NCBI GenBank assembly: GCA_964524225.1
Contig: CAZGEW010000024.1
Coordinates: 1 to 18,328 of the forward strand
Direction: 5' to 3'
DNA: 18,328 bases
DNA from: GCA-2688775 sp964524225
GTDB taxonomy: Archaea; Nanobdellota; Nanobdellia; Woesearchaeales; GW2011-AR4
Below are positions 8,357 through 15,026 of the stretch, piece by piece. Each line of letters opens with the position of its first letter. Positions within the stretch are counted from its first letter, which is position 1. The notes under the pieces are model-generated. The model saw only the letters and a program-made list of their open reading frames with translations, ran no database searches and had not been told where the DNA came from. Both the position numbers and the translations under genes were made by a program.

Positions 8357-8423
8357 AAAATATACCATTAGTCTATGACTAATGGACGTAAGTCAAATAT
8401 GCTTGTACAAGATGGTATATTTT
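8357..8423. repeat. Nested inverted repeat next to nth (structure X)
   Basis: Outer arms AAAATATACCAT (8357-8368) and ATGGTATATTTT (8412-8423) are a perfect 12-base inverted repeat. Inside, CCATTAGTC (8365-8373) and GACTAATGG (8377-8385) form a perfect 9-base stem with a TAT loop. The inner stem shares its CCAT with the outer arm, so the two compete. The left outer arm overlaps the predicted nth TATA box. With structure Y it fills the 275 bases between nth and the divergent membrane-protein operon; I see no gene here. Confidence 0.7.
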
Positions 8424-8424
8424 C

Positions 8425-8507
8425 GAGCATGCTCAAAAACCACCATCAATGCAAGCTTATAATTAAGCTCCGCTTCATGCCACCCATCTATGATGGGTGG
8501 TTTTTGA
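8425..8507. repeat. Second nested inverted repeat (structure Y)
   Basis: It starts with the palindrome GAGCATGCTC (8425-8434). Arms TCAAAAACCACCATC (8433-8447) and GATGGGTGGTTTTTGA (8492-8507) pair with a one-base bulge. The right arm also pairs locally with CCACCCATC (8480-8488) to form a perfect 9-base stem with a TAT loop. A small AGCTTA/TAAGCT stem lies between. The topology copies structure X, with outer arms, a perfect 9-base inner stem and the same TAT loop, but the sequence differs. On the plus strand the inner stem is followed by five Ts and could act as a terminator-like hairpin. Confidence 0.65.
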
Positions 8508-8577
8508 CATGGTGCTAAACCTAAATAATAGCACAACTATTAAAAAGTTATTTAGCAAATGCAGACACATTTCCGAA

Positions 8578-8589
8578 ACATTTAAATAC
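8578..8589 (+). promoter_or_regulatory. TATA box of the three-gene membrane cluster
   Basis: ACATTTAAATAC is centred about 27 bases before the ATG at 8611, predicting a leaderless first gene. Together with the inverted repeats upstream, it separates this cluster from the divergent nth. Confidence 0.6.
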
Positions 8590-8610
8590 ATCTTTTAACC
8601 ATAAAGGCTT

Positions 8611-9171
8611 ATGGTTGCTCCTTTTAGAGAGGTACTTGATTTTTTAGGTACAATTGGCTTATTCGATGTTATATTGCCATTCTTACTCGTTTTTACTATA
8701 CTTTTTGCTATTTTTGAAAAAACAAAAGTTTTAGGTACTGAAGAGATTGAAGGTAAGAAATACACAAAAAAAAACCTTAATGCAATTGCCTCTTTTGTTA
8801 TAGCATTTTTAGTTGTGGCATCTTCACAGCTAGTAGAGATTATAACAACAGTGTCAGCAAATGCAGTAATTGTTTTGTTTTTATCTGTATTGTTCTTACT
8901 CTTAGTTGGTTCTTTCCATAAAGAGGGTGAACCAATCTACTTACAAGGCAGTTGGAAAATAATTTTTATGGTAATCGTATTTTTATCAATCATTGGCATT
9001 TTCCTCGATGCAATAAAAAGAGAAGATGGAAGTTCATGGCTTGACTATGTTGGGGGGGTTATGAGCTCAGGAAGCAGTGTAGTCGGGGGCTCAATTATAC
9101 TACTAGCATTAACCACATTATTTGTATTTTTGATTGTCAAAGAACCATCAAAAAGTCAAAAACAGTCATAA
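8611..9171 (+). CDS. Four-helix membrane protein, paralogue 1
   Basis: 186 aa. Four or more hydrophobic spans lie at about 17-37, 58-78, 84-103 and 117-136, with another near the C-terminus (155-178). The first span and following loop (LPFLLVFTILFAIFEKTKVLG) are nearly repeated in the next two genes (LPFLLIFVILYAILQKTKILG; FLFVWIVVYAILMLTKVLG), so the three are paralogues from duplication. A Lys/Asn loop (KKNLNAIASFVIAFLVV) aligns as well. No catalytic residues are visible. The ATG at 8611 matches a leaderless start. A structural or scaffold role in the envelope is the safest guess, and I recognise no named family. Confidence 0.75.
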   Translation: MVAPFREVLDFLGTIGLFDVILPFLLVFTILFAIFEKTKVLGTEEIEGKKYTKKNLNAIASFVIAFLVVASSQLVEIITTVSANAVIVLFLSVLFLLLVGSFHKEGEPIYLQGSWKIIFMVIVFLSIIGIFLDAIKREDGSSWLDYVGGVMSSGSSVVGGSIILLALTTLFVFLIVKEPSKSQKQS

Positions 9172-9226
9172 AATTTAAATACTAATACTAAAATTAATAA
9201 AAATACAGCTCAAAAGAGGTGCTAAA

Positions 9227-9823
9227 ATGGTTGCTCAAAACTTACAACTCGAAGGTTTTATGAGAACTTTGGAAATGTGGGGCATTAGAGATGTAATGCT
9301 TCCGTTCTTGTTGATATTTGTTATACTTTATGCGATTCTGCAAAAGACTAAGATTTTAGGAGAAGGCAAGAAAAATCTAAGTGCAGCTGTTGCAATAATA
9401 ATTGGTTTACTTGTTGTAATACCGCATGTGACGCAAAGTTTCCCGCCAAATGCAGACCCTGTTGAGATTATGAATGCTGCTTTGCCACAAGTTTCTATAG
9501 TAATTGTTGCTATAATATTCCTGTTAATACTTTTAGGAGTATTTGGTCAAGACTATGTAATGCTCGGGGTAACAGCTCCTGGGTGGGTAATGCTCTTCTC
9601 ACTGGCTGTAATTATTATAATATTTGGAGGAGCTGCCGGCTGGTGGACTGATAGCTTAGGCACACAAATGGAAAATGTTTTTGGAACAGAGGCAATTGCT
9701 ATTTTTGTTATGATATTAGTCTTTGGTATAATAATTGCTTGGGTAACGCATGAGCCAAAGGAAGAAGGAAAAAGTTTGCTTAATAGATTAGGCGTGGACC
9801 TCAACAAGCTCTTTAAGAAATAA
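9227..9823 (+). CDS. Four-helix membrane protein, paralogue 2
   Basis: 198 aa. It is paralogous to its neighbours through the first span plus QKTKILGEGKKNLSAAVAIIIGLLVV. Hydrophobic spans occur at about 23-40, 51-70, 88-107, 116-138 and 155-172. It ends in a basic amphipathic tail (HEPKEEGKSLLNRLGVDLNKLFKK) probably facing the cytoplasm. A GAGGTG ribosome-binding site lies eight bases before the ATG at 9227, and a TTTAAATAC element lies further up (about 9175-9182), so it may have its own promoter as well as read-through from paralogue 1. Function unknown. Confidence 0.75.
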   Translation: MVAQNLQLEGFMRTLEMWGIRDVMLPFLLIFVILYAILQKTKILGEGKKNLSAAVAIIIGLLVVIPHVTQSFPPNADPVEIMNAALPQVSIVIVAIIFLLILLGVFGQDYVMLGVTAPGWVMLFSLAVIIIIFGGAAGWWTDSLGTQMENVFGTEAIAIFVMILVFGIIIAWVTHEPKEEGKSLLNRLGVDLNKLFKK

Positions 9824-9850
9824 ATAGATAGCACAGCTATTTTATTTAAT

Positions 9851-10351
9851 ATGGCAACATTCTTAGATGTATCAGGATTAAAGCACTTCAGCACTGTCTT
9901 TGTCTTTCTTTTTGTTTGGATTGTTGTGTATGCCATTTTGATGTTGACAAAAGTATTAGGAGATAATAAATTTGTACATGCACTTCTGGGGCTCTTAATG
10001 GCATTATTTGTATTAACATCTGAAGGCATGATACGTCTTATTGAGAATGTTGCACCATTCATTGCAGTCGTATTTGTTCTTATAATATTATTAAATGCGA
10101 CATCAAAAATGCTTGGTGGAGAAATGCAAGGTTTTCCATCAGCGTCTATGAAAGGAATATTCATAGTCCTTATAATCTTTATAGTCTTGATTGGAATTGC
10201 TTTTGAACTAAGGACATCATATGTTCCTGATGGACTTCCTGATCTTTCGACAGGACCCGGCTTATTTTTCCATCCAACATTCTTAGGAACAGTATTAGTT
10301 CTTACAATATCTGTCTTTACGATTGCGCTTCTGGCTTACAGGACTCCATAA
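9851..10351 (+). CDS. Four-helix membrane protein, paralogue 3
   Basis: 166 aa, the shortest of the trio. It shares VVYAILMLTKVLGDNKFVHALLGLLMALFVL with the other two and has four to five hydrophobic spans (about 16-34, 43-60, 66-84, 101-120 and 142-162). The segment between spans three and four (SKMLGGEMQGFPSASMKG) and a Pro/Gly-rich loop (YVPDGLPDLSTGPG) are distinctive. The ATG at 9851 comes 27 bases after the previous stop without a clear Shine-Dalgarno. It is most likely the last gene of the cluster; the next stretch is gene-free. Confidence 0.75.
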   Translation: MATFLDVSGLKHFSTVFVFLFVWIVVYAILMLTKVLGDNKFVHALLGLLMALFVLTSEGMIRLIENVAPFIAVVFVLIILLNATSKMLGGEMQGFPSASMKGIFIVLIIFIVLIGIAFELRTSYVPDGLPDLSTGPGLFFHPTFLGTVLVLTISVFTIALLAYRTP

Positions 10352-10699
10352 GGTTAATTAGATTAAATCATTAATATTCTTTTTTAATTTATTATAGGTT
10401 ACATATTTGAGTCTTTTAATATGTCAATCCATGCTTCGCACAATAATTTGTGCTCGGCATTTTTTATCATCCATTAAAAAATGCCTCGCCTATTTATTCA
10501 TTAATAATGGATAAATACGAGGCGAAAATTCATTGGTAGAAGAATTTTCGCCGAGTGTAACTATTGTGAGCGTTAGCGAGCAGATTTTTTAATTATGTTC
10601 ATTTTATTATTGTTATAATGAATCAAGTTTTATGAATTAGTGTAGTTAACTAACGAATCAATTCAATGTAGAATATTTCAAGTACCATAAAGCTAGATG
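10352..10699. other. Gene-free convergent intergenic region
   Basis: These 348 bases lie between the ends of converging genes. Apart from the palindrome-rich element at about 10439-10568 I see only AT-rich sequence with short T runs (for example 10379-10385 and 10585-10590), which could end transcription from both sides. No open frame with a credible start was found. Confidence 0.6.
10439..10568. mobile_element. MITE-like palindromic element with imperfect terminal inverted repeats
   Basis: The ends CACAATAATTTGTGCTCGGC (10439-10458) and, on the other strand, CACAATAGTTACACTCGGC (10550-10568) form an imperfect inverted repeat of about 20 bases. Between them three hairpins follow without spacing. 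GGCATTTTTTA/TAAAAAATGCC (10456-10466/10475-10485) is perfect. GCCTCG..TATTTATTCATTA/TAATGGATAAATA..CGAGGC (10483-10523) has one mismatch and a two-base bulge. GGCGAAAATTC/GAATTTTCGCC (10521-10531/10542-10552) is perfect. GC content rises at the stem ends compared with surroundings. There is no coding capacity, so it could be a non-autonomous element, or a structured RNA or terminator cluster. No clear target-site duplication is visible. Confidence 0.5.
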
Positions 10700-11380
10700 T
10701 CATTTCTGCTCCTTATAACCTTTGGTCATCCTCTCTAGCTTATTCACGCTTTCTGTTAGGCTTGGCAGAACTTTTTGGAATACCTTCTCCATAGCCTTTA
10801 CCTCTACTCCAACATCAACTATGTTTTGGTCATAAGCGGAGATCTTAGTTACCATACTTTTTGTCAGTGAATCAATACCGAGTCTTAAGTCAATTATCTG
10901 TTGCTCCAGCTTTGCTATCCTTTCCTCGCTTTTTTCTTTCCATTCTACAATTTTTTTTATGTCTTTTGCAAGCTCTTCCCATTTCTCATCAATAATTGCT
11001 TCAGCCACTTCTTGTATTCTTTCCTCGTCTATTGAAGATGGAGGCTGAATTTCTCTAGGCTCTGCAAAGCTTTGATATGGTTGTGATGGTGGTTGCTCAT
11101 AGCTCTGCCCATACTCCGGCATTCCAGTCTCGAAGCTTTCATTCTTTTCAAATAAACCGCTACTTAATCCGGCTTGGTTTATAGCATCGTAGATTTGAGA
11201 AGTATTATAACCTTGGCTTTGGAGCGTTTGTACAATTTGATTGTTAGTGTAGCCCTGCTGCTTCATCATTAAAACTTGCTCAATTGGTGGTAATTGCTGT
11301 GTTTGAGCAATATCCGACAATGGCAATGGTATATCCAAAGATTCATCTTTCTTTTTCTTTCCAAACTTAAAGAAAGCCAT
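10700..11380 (-). CDS. Coiled-coil protein with N-terminal helical repeat motif
   Basis: 226 aa, soluble. A basic start (MAFFKFGKKKKDE) is followed by a small helical motif (about 32-71: IEQVLMMKQQGYTNNQIVQTLQSQGYNTSQIYDAINQAG) resembling two UBA/SHOCT-like helix-turn units. Next comes a Pro/Gln/Ser-rich linker (80-115), then a long coiled coil (about 118-220) rich in Glu, Lys and Ile heptads. The ATG at 11378-11380 has a good AGAGGTG ribosome-binding site. It probably follows the 11422-11877 gene in one transcript, with 41 bases between them. Similar coiled-coil accessory proteins accompany archaeal pili and archaella, and pilins lie nearby, but I cannot assign it to such a system from sequence alone. 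Confidence 0.7.
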   Translation of the reverse strand: MAFFKFGKKKKDESLDIPLPLSDIAQTQQLPPIEQVLMMKQQGYTNNQIVQTLQSQGYNTSQIYDAINQAGLSSGLFEKNESFETGMPEYGQSYEQPPSQPYQSFAEPREIQPPSSIDEERIQEVAEAIIDEKWEELAKDIKKIVEWKEKSEERIAKLEQQIIDLRLGIDSLTKSMVTKISAYDQNIVDVGVEVKAMEKVFQKVLPSLTESVNKLERMTKGYKEQK

Positions 11381-11421
11381 GATGCACCTCTCTTTTAAGT
11401 TTTTACTTTACATGAATATAT

Positions 11422-11877
11422 TTAAACCTTTCTATTAGCTTTTTTCTCTAGAAGTTCATTTATGATTTGCTCAACTTCATTTTGAGTCACAAATTTGATT
11501 GGGCTCCAAAGGTTAATGTACTTTTCCAGAACCTTAACATCTTCTTTTCTTGCTACTGTCTGTAGCTCTTTTATAACTAAAAACATCTTGTCTCTTATTT
11601 CTTGGATTTCTTTTCTTACTTCCATTATGTCAGACGTTAATGTTCTAATTTCTGCTGTATAATGCTTATTCTTTGCTAGCATACTTTCCTCTGCCATTTG
11701 AAAGTATCTCCTCAAGTTTGTAAAGCCCTCCTCAAGAAGTCTTAAGCGCCTACTTAATATATTAACATCATTGCTTATTGAAGCAGTATTTGTATCTTCA
11801 TGCTGTCCATGCCCGAATTTTAATACACCTTCCTGTTTTTTTGGTGGTGGTGGCAGACTAGTTCCTTCAAATGACAT
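11422..11877 (-). CDS. Coiled-coil protein, first gene of the pair
   Basis: About 151 aa. A short Pro-rich, disordered N-terminus (SLPPPPKKQEG) leads into a long coiled coil (about 35-120, RRLRLLEEGFTNLRRYF onwards). A compact C-terminal segment follows (YINLWSPIKFVTQNEVEQIINELLEKK) that looks like an interaction module; such Trp-Pro/FVT tails recall FlaC-type archaellum accessory proteins, a weak likeness. I chose the ATG at 11875-11877 because a TTTAAATAAT box on the minus strand (11901-11910) is centred about 28 bases upstream, giving a leaderless mRNA. An upstream TTG is less likely. It is divergent from ppcA and probably co-transcribed with 10700-11380. Confidence 0.7.
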   Translation of the reverse strand: MSFEGTSLPPPPKKQEGVLKFGHGQHEDTNTASISNDVNILSRRLRLLEEGFTNLRRYFQMAEESMLAKNKHYTAEIRTLTSDIMEVRKEIQEIRDKMFLVIKELQTVARKEDVKVLEKYINLWSPIKFVTQNEVEQIINELLEKKANRKV

Positions 11878-11900
11878 CTTGACATACAATTTTGTTCTTA

Positions 11901-11910
11901 ATTATTTAAA
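11901..11910 (-). promoter_or_regulatory. TATA box of the coiled-coil gene pair
   Basis: TTTAAATAAT on the minus strand is about 28 bases from the ATG at 11877, predicting leaderless transcription. Confidence 0.5.
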
Positions 11911-11968
11911 CTTTGTTATTTTGTTAGGCTTAAGCGAAAATTTGGCATATACACTCAATCTAAAAACA

Positions 11969-11978
11969 TTTATATAAA
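11969..11978 (+). promoter_or_regulatory. TATA box of ppcA with four-codon upstream ORF
   Basis: TTTATATAAA is centred near 11974, predicting a transcript start near 12000. The first ATG met is at 12005-12007 and opens a frame of only four codons (M-N-I-K) that stops at 12017-12019, one base before the ppcA ATG at 12021. The ribosome could enter leaderless at this micro-ORF and reinitiate at ppcA. Confidence 0.5.
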
Positions 11979-12020
11979 AGATTTTAATATACTACAAAAG
12001 TACGATGAATATTAAATAAT

Positions 12021-13493
12021 ATGTCAAACTACAATGTCTCACGCACAATGTCAACACAGCACCCAGATAATGTGCACACTCCTTTTTTCTCTGACAATGC
12101 AGAGCTTGGCGGGGAAGATGAAATAAAGGAAGTTTTCTACGCTTATTCACATATTCATTGCAGAGAACAGCTTTGGGATTGTGAAGGTAAGGAAGTTGAT
12201 AATTATGTAGTTAAAAAATTATTAAGCAGATATGAGCCATACTTTAAGAAAAATGTCTTAGGAAAAGATATTTTTCTTACATTAAGGGTACCAAATCCTT
12301 CTGTTGAGAAGAACGAGGCAAAAATTTTACTCGAGACATTAGAGAGCATACCAAGGAATTTCGATGCTGCAAGATTATTCTACAATAACGATGTTGCACC
12401 TATTTTTGAGATTGCTCTGCCTATGACAACTAACCATAAAGAGCTTGTCAGAATTTCGGAATACTATAAACATTATGTTGCTGGCAAACAACATCATAAG
12501 CTAAGAGACATAACAATTGCAGAATGGATAGGCAAATTTCAGCCAGAGTCAATTAGAATAATACCATTAATTGAAACAAAAGAGACAATCTTAAGCCCAG
12601 AAAATATTGTTGAAGGTTACTTAAAAGAAGAGAATGTTGAAAACTATCAGAGGATATGGCTTGCAAGGTCTGACCCAGCATTAAACTATGGAAATCTTGC
12701 TACAATCTTGATGTTAAAAGTTTCTTTTCAAAAATTGCATGAGCTTCAAGAGAAATTATCTATTGATTTATTGCCAATACTAGGCTGTGGAAGTGCTCCT
12801 TTTAGAGGCAATTTCAAGCCCACTAACATAAAGAATTGTGTACAAGGTTACCCGAGCGTTTACACCTTTACTTTGCAGTCAGCTTTCAAATATGATTACA
12901 GCATCCATGATGTGACAAATGCAGTCAAATATTTAAATGAAACTAGACATTCTGCCCCAATCAGTGTGGATGAAAAAAAGTGCCTAGCTATTATTGACAA
13001 ATTAACAAATGAATACCAAAAACAACTAAGGCTAATTGTAGACTTTGTTAACAATATGGCGCCATACATACCATCAAGAAGAAAAAGAAAATTGCATATA
13101 GGCTTGTATGGCTATTCAAGAAATGTTAACAGCTTTAGTTTACCAAGAGCAATTATATTTTGTGCTGCACTTTATTCTTATGGGTTACCTCCAGAAATTC
13201 TTGGTTTAAACATTTTAAAAGAGAATGAGATAGACTACATTAAAGATATTTACGTAAATTTTGATAGCGATTTGAGAGATTCTTTACAATATCTAAATGA
13301 AGACAATCTAAAGATATTTCCTCATGAAATTATAAAAAAAGTAGAGCGAGTAAAAAATTTGATTGATTATGAAGTAAATCCAAAGCATAAGAAGATAACT
13401 TCAATTATTTTAGAGAATTTTAAAAGAAAAGAGCACCATACACTAACAGAAAATATAACAAGGGCTGGATTTATAAGGGGATTTTTGGGGTAG
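12021..13493 (+). CDS. ppcA: Phosphoenolpyruvate carboxylase, archaeal type
   Basis: At 490 aa it matches the short archaeal-type PEP carboxylase, about half the bacterial enzyme. Family hallmarks are the N-terminal RTMSTQHPDNVHTPFF (8-23), EQLWDCEGKEVDNYVVKKLL (50-69), the central ARSDPALNYGNL, and GCGSAPFRGNF with conserved Gly/Arg. The enzyme carboxylates PEP with bicarbonate to oxaloacetate, supplying aspartate-family precursors. In a reduced genome this suggests retained anaplerotic carbon flow. The gene stands alone with its own TATA box and ends in a strong hairpin terminator at 13496-13528. The start at 12021 gives the normal N-terminus. Confidence 0.95.
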   Translation: MSNYNVSRTMSTQHPDNVHTPFFSDNAELGGEDEIKEVFYAYSHIHCREQLWDCEGKEVDNYVVKKLLSRYEPYFKKNVLGKDIFLTLRVPNPSVEKNEAKILLETLESIPRNFDAARLFYNNDVAPIFEIALPMTTNHKELVRISEYYKHYVAGKQHHKLRDITIAEWIGKFQPESIRIIPLIETKETILSPENIVEGYLKEENVENYQRIWLARSDPALNYGNLATILMLKVSFQKLHELQEKLSIDLLPILGCGSAPFRGNFKPTNIKNCVQGYPSVYTFTLQSAFKYDYSIHDVTNAVKYLNETRHSAPISVDEKKCLAIIDKLTNEYQKQLRLIVDFVNNMAPYIPSRRKRKLHIGLYGYSRNVNSFSLPRAIIFCAALYSYGLPPEILGLNILKENEIDYIKDIYVNFDSDLRDSLQYLNEDNLKIFPHEIIKKVERVKNLIDYEVNPKHKKITSIILENFKRKEHHTLTENITRAGFIRGFLG

Positions 13494-13495
13494 GG

Positions 13496-13528
13496 AAAAT
13501 AATTTTTTCTTGAGGAAAAAATTATTTT
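13496..13528 (+). terminator. Hairpin terminator after ppcA
   Basis: AAAATAATTTTTTC and GAAAAAATTATTTT form a perfect 14-base stem with a TTGAG loop, only three bases after the ppcA stop, and run into a T tract. The AT-rich stem is symmetric and could serve the converging pilin transcript as well. Confidence 0.75.
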
Positions 13529-13586
13529 TTAATATAAGATTAAAGAAAAAGAATACAGTTAAATGTTGGTGGTTTGAAAAGATTTG

Positions 13587-14785
13587 ATTTATTGTACAGT
13601 TGAATATATCTCTCCTCTTACTGTTCGAGCATATCCACTTGGTTTATTATAAGTTACTGTTACTAGAACTTTTGCTTTATCGCCGGCAACCCATCCGGGT
13701 GCAGTGCAAGCAGTCCACACCATTTCTCTTGTTGCACCTGCTGCGAAGCCTGCAGCAGTATTTCCTGCTGCTGCTACACATCCTGCATACGCAGTTCCAT
13801 CCTCCTTAAATAGGTTTACTGCAGTCGGGTCAACAACCTCCCCTATGTTATTTTTCAACTTAAGCCTAAACGAGTTTGCCGGGTCTGGTGCTATTGCAGT
13901 TGCTGCTATCCTGAAATCAGAGCATCCAAATTCAGGACCAAAATTACATCTATTTGGGAGTATCTTACTTGGAGTTAATATTCCAAAATAAGCCAAAGCC
14001 CCTATCATAATAAGGATAACCAAAAAAGCCCATCCATAAGTTGTTAGAAATTCTAAAGCTGATTGTGCCTTAGTTGATTTTTGAAATTGGAATAAATTAA
14101 AAAGTTTGAAGTTTATTGGAAGATTCTTGGTACTCAAAAAAAGAAACAAAAAAGTCAGAATAAATACTAAAATAAACAATAATCCAATACCATCATTAAA
14201 ATAGTTAATAATGTTTTGATTTAAACGGTTCATCTTACCCCAGTTATGCAATAAACTAAAAAAGAATAAAAAGGTATGATAATTTTTATTGTACAGTTGA
14301 ATATATCTCCCCCCTTACTGTTTGAGCATACCCACTTGGTTTATTATAAGTTACTGTTACTAGAACTTTTGCTTTATCGCCGGCAACCCATCCGGGTGCA
14401 GTGCAAGCAGTCCACACCATTTCTCTTGTTGCACCTGCTGCGAAGCCTGCAGCAGTATTTCCTGCTGCTGCTACACATCCTGCATACGCAGTTCCATCCT
14501 CCTTAAATAGGTTTACTGCAGTCGGGTCAACAACCTCCCCTATGTTATTTTTCAACTTAAGCCTAAACGAGTTTGCCGGGTCTGGTGCTATTGCAGTTGC
14601 TGCTATCCTGAAATCAGAGCATCCAAATTCAGGACCAAAATTACATCTATTTGGGAGTATCTTACTTGGAGTTAATATTCCAAAATAAGCCAAAGCCCCT
14701 ATCATAATAAGGATAACCAAAAAAGCCCATCCATAAGTTGTTAGAAATTCTAAAGCTGCTTGTGCCTTAGTTGATTTTTTTATCA
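13587..14785 (-). repeat. Tandem duplication of about 500 bases covering the two pilins
   Basis: Bases 13589-14086 match 14286-14783 at a spacing of 697. By eye I count five differences: four within the first 45 bases (the 3' end of the genes; one changes Arg to Gln) and one near the signal peptide (Ser to Ala). About 430 bases between are identical. Similarity ends abruptly at the codons just before KSTKAQ. Confidence 0.9.
13589..14233 (-). CDS. Type IV pilin copy 1 with an extra N-terminal membrane segment
   Basis: 214 aa from the ATG at 14231-14233 (a TTG six codons earlier is possible). Residues about 52-214 are nearly identical to pilin copy 2, including the class III motif KSTKAQSALEFLTTYGWAFL, the hydrophobic assembly helix, and Cys pairs in NRCNFGPEFGC and AGCV..TAC. 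The motif is preceded by an unrelated 51-residue extension with its own membrane span (about 15-34), where a normal prepilin has fewer than ten residues. The peptidase site would then lie between two membrane helices, so processing may fail. No alternative start lies near the motif (the codons read FQFQKSTKAQ). It appears to be the recipient of a tandem duplication or gene-conversion event, and lies 52 bases downstream of copy 2. Confidence 0.7.
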   Translation of the reverse strand: MNRLNQNIINYFNDGIGLLFILVFILTFLFLFLSTKNLPINFKLFNLFQFQKSTKAQSALEFLTTYGWAFLVILIMIGALAYFGILTPSKILPNRCNFGPEFGCSDFRIAATAIAPDPANSFRLKLKNNIGEVVDPTAVNLFKEDGTAYAGCVAAAGNTAAGFAAGATREMVWTACTAPGWVAGDKAKVLVTVTYNKPSGYARTVRGEIYSTVQ

Positions 14786-14786
14786 T
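14286..14786 (-). CDS. Type IV pilin-like protein with class III signal peptide, copy 2
   Basis: 166 aa. MIKKSTKAQAALEFL is a class III prepilin signal: cleavage is expected between Ala8 and Gln9, with Glu at +5 of the mature protein, followed by the hydrophobic helix TYGWAFLVILIMIGALAYFGIL. The mature domain has four cysteines (NRCNFGPEFGC; AGCV; WTAC) likely to form disulfides, and an Ala/Gly-rich C-terminal part ending YSTVQ. Subunits of this kind assemble into archaeal pili after processing by an EppA-like peptidase. The ATG has GTGATG as a possible ribosome-binding site, and a GTTTATAAATA TATA box lies near 14828-14837 on the minus strand. Neither assembly ATPase nor platform genes are in the window. 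Confidence 0.88.
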   Translation of the reverse strand: MIKKSTKAQAALEFLTTYGWAFLVILIMIGALAYFGILTPSKILPNRCNFGPEFGCSDFRIAATAIAPDPANSFRLKLKNNIGEVVDPTAVNLFKEDGTAYAGCVAAAGNTAAGFAAGATREMVWTACTAPGWVAGDKAKVLVTVTYNKPSGYAQTVRGEIYSTVQ

Positions 14787-14882
14787 TTACATCACTCTTT
14801 TTAAACTTAAATTCTTATTTTACTTATTATTTATAAACTTTTCTATTCTGTAGTATAATAATTGTAAAAAAACTCAGAAAGA

Positions 14883-14898
14883 TTTATATATTAGTTTA
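14883..14898 (+). promoter_or_regulatory. Promoter of the first leaderless micro-ORF
   Basis: TTTATATA (14883-14890) is centred 27-28 bases before the ATG at 14914, so transcription should begin at or beside the start codon. The 16 bases TTTATATATTAGTTTA also occur at 7567-7582 on the minus strand. Confidence 0.6.
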
Positions 14899-14913
14899 AT
14901 AGCAAATATTGTT

Positions 14914-14982
14914 ATGGCAAATAACACCTGGATGGCTATGAGGATTCTGTATACAGTTAAGCCTACCAAATTTATGTGTTAA
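14914..14982 (+). CDS. Leaderless 22-aa micro-ORF (possible leader peptide)
   Basis: 22 codons and a TAA. The peptide starts MANNTWMAMRILYTV and ends KFMC, with four Met, one Trp and a terminal Cys. The support is the TATA box at exactly the leaderless distance. Shortly after the stop come a weak GTTAA/TTAAC stem (about 14976-14998) and six Ts (15002-15007), and then the strong Shine-Dalgarno of the 48-aa gene. That is the layout of a leader peptide with an attenuator, or simply of a small first cistron. No similarity recognised; translation is unproven. Confidence 0.4.
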   Translation: MANNTWMAMRILYTVKPTKFMC

Positions 14983-15026
14983 TTGCCAATTTTAACATTA
15001 CTTTTTTCTGACAGGAGGTGTTAAGA

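Noticed and set aside
9553..10164. 203-codon minus-strand frame opposite membrane paralogues 2 and 3
   Set aside because: It spans two well-supported genes and their spacer, and its residue composition is that of an antisense shadow.
8340..10580. CRISPR array suggested by repeated hairpins
   Set aside because: The repeats are inverted, not direct, differ in sequence, and have no regular spacers; no cas gene is present.
13704..14688. Plus-strand open frames opposite both pilins (95 and about 70 codons, present twice)
   Set aside because: They are duplicated only because the pilin block is duplicated; they have no promoter or ribosome-binding site and odd composition.
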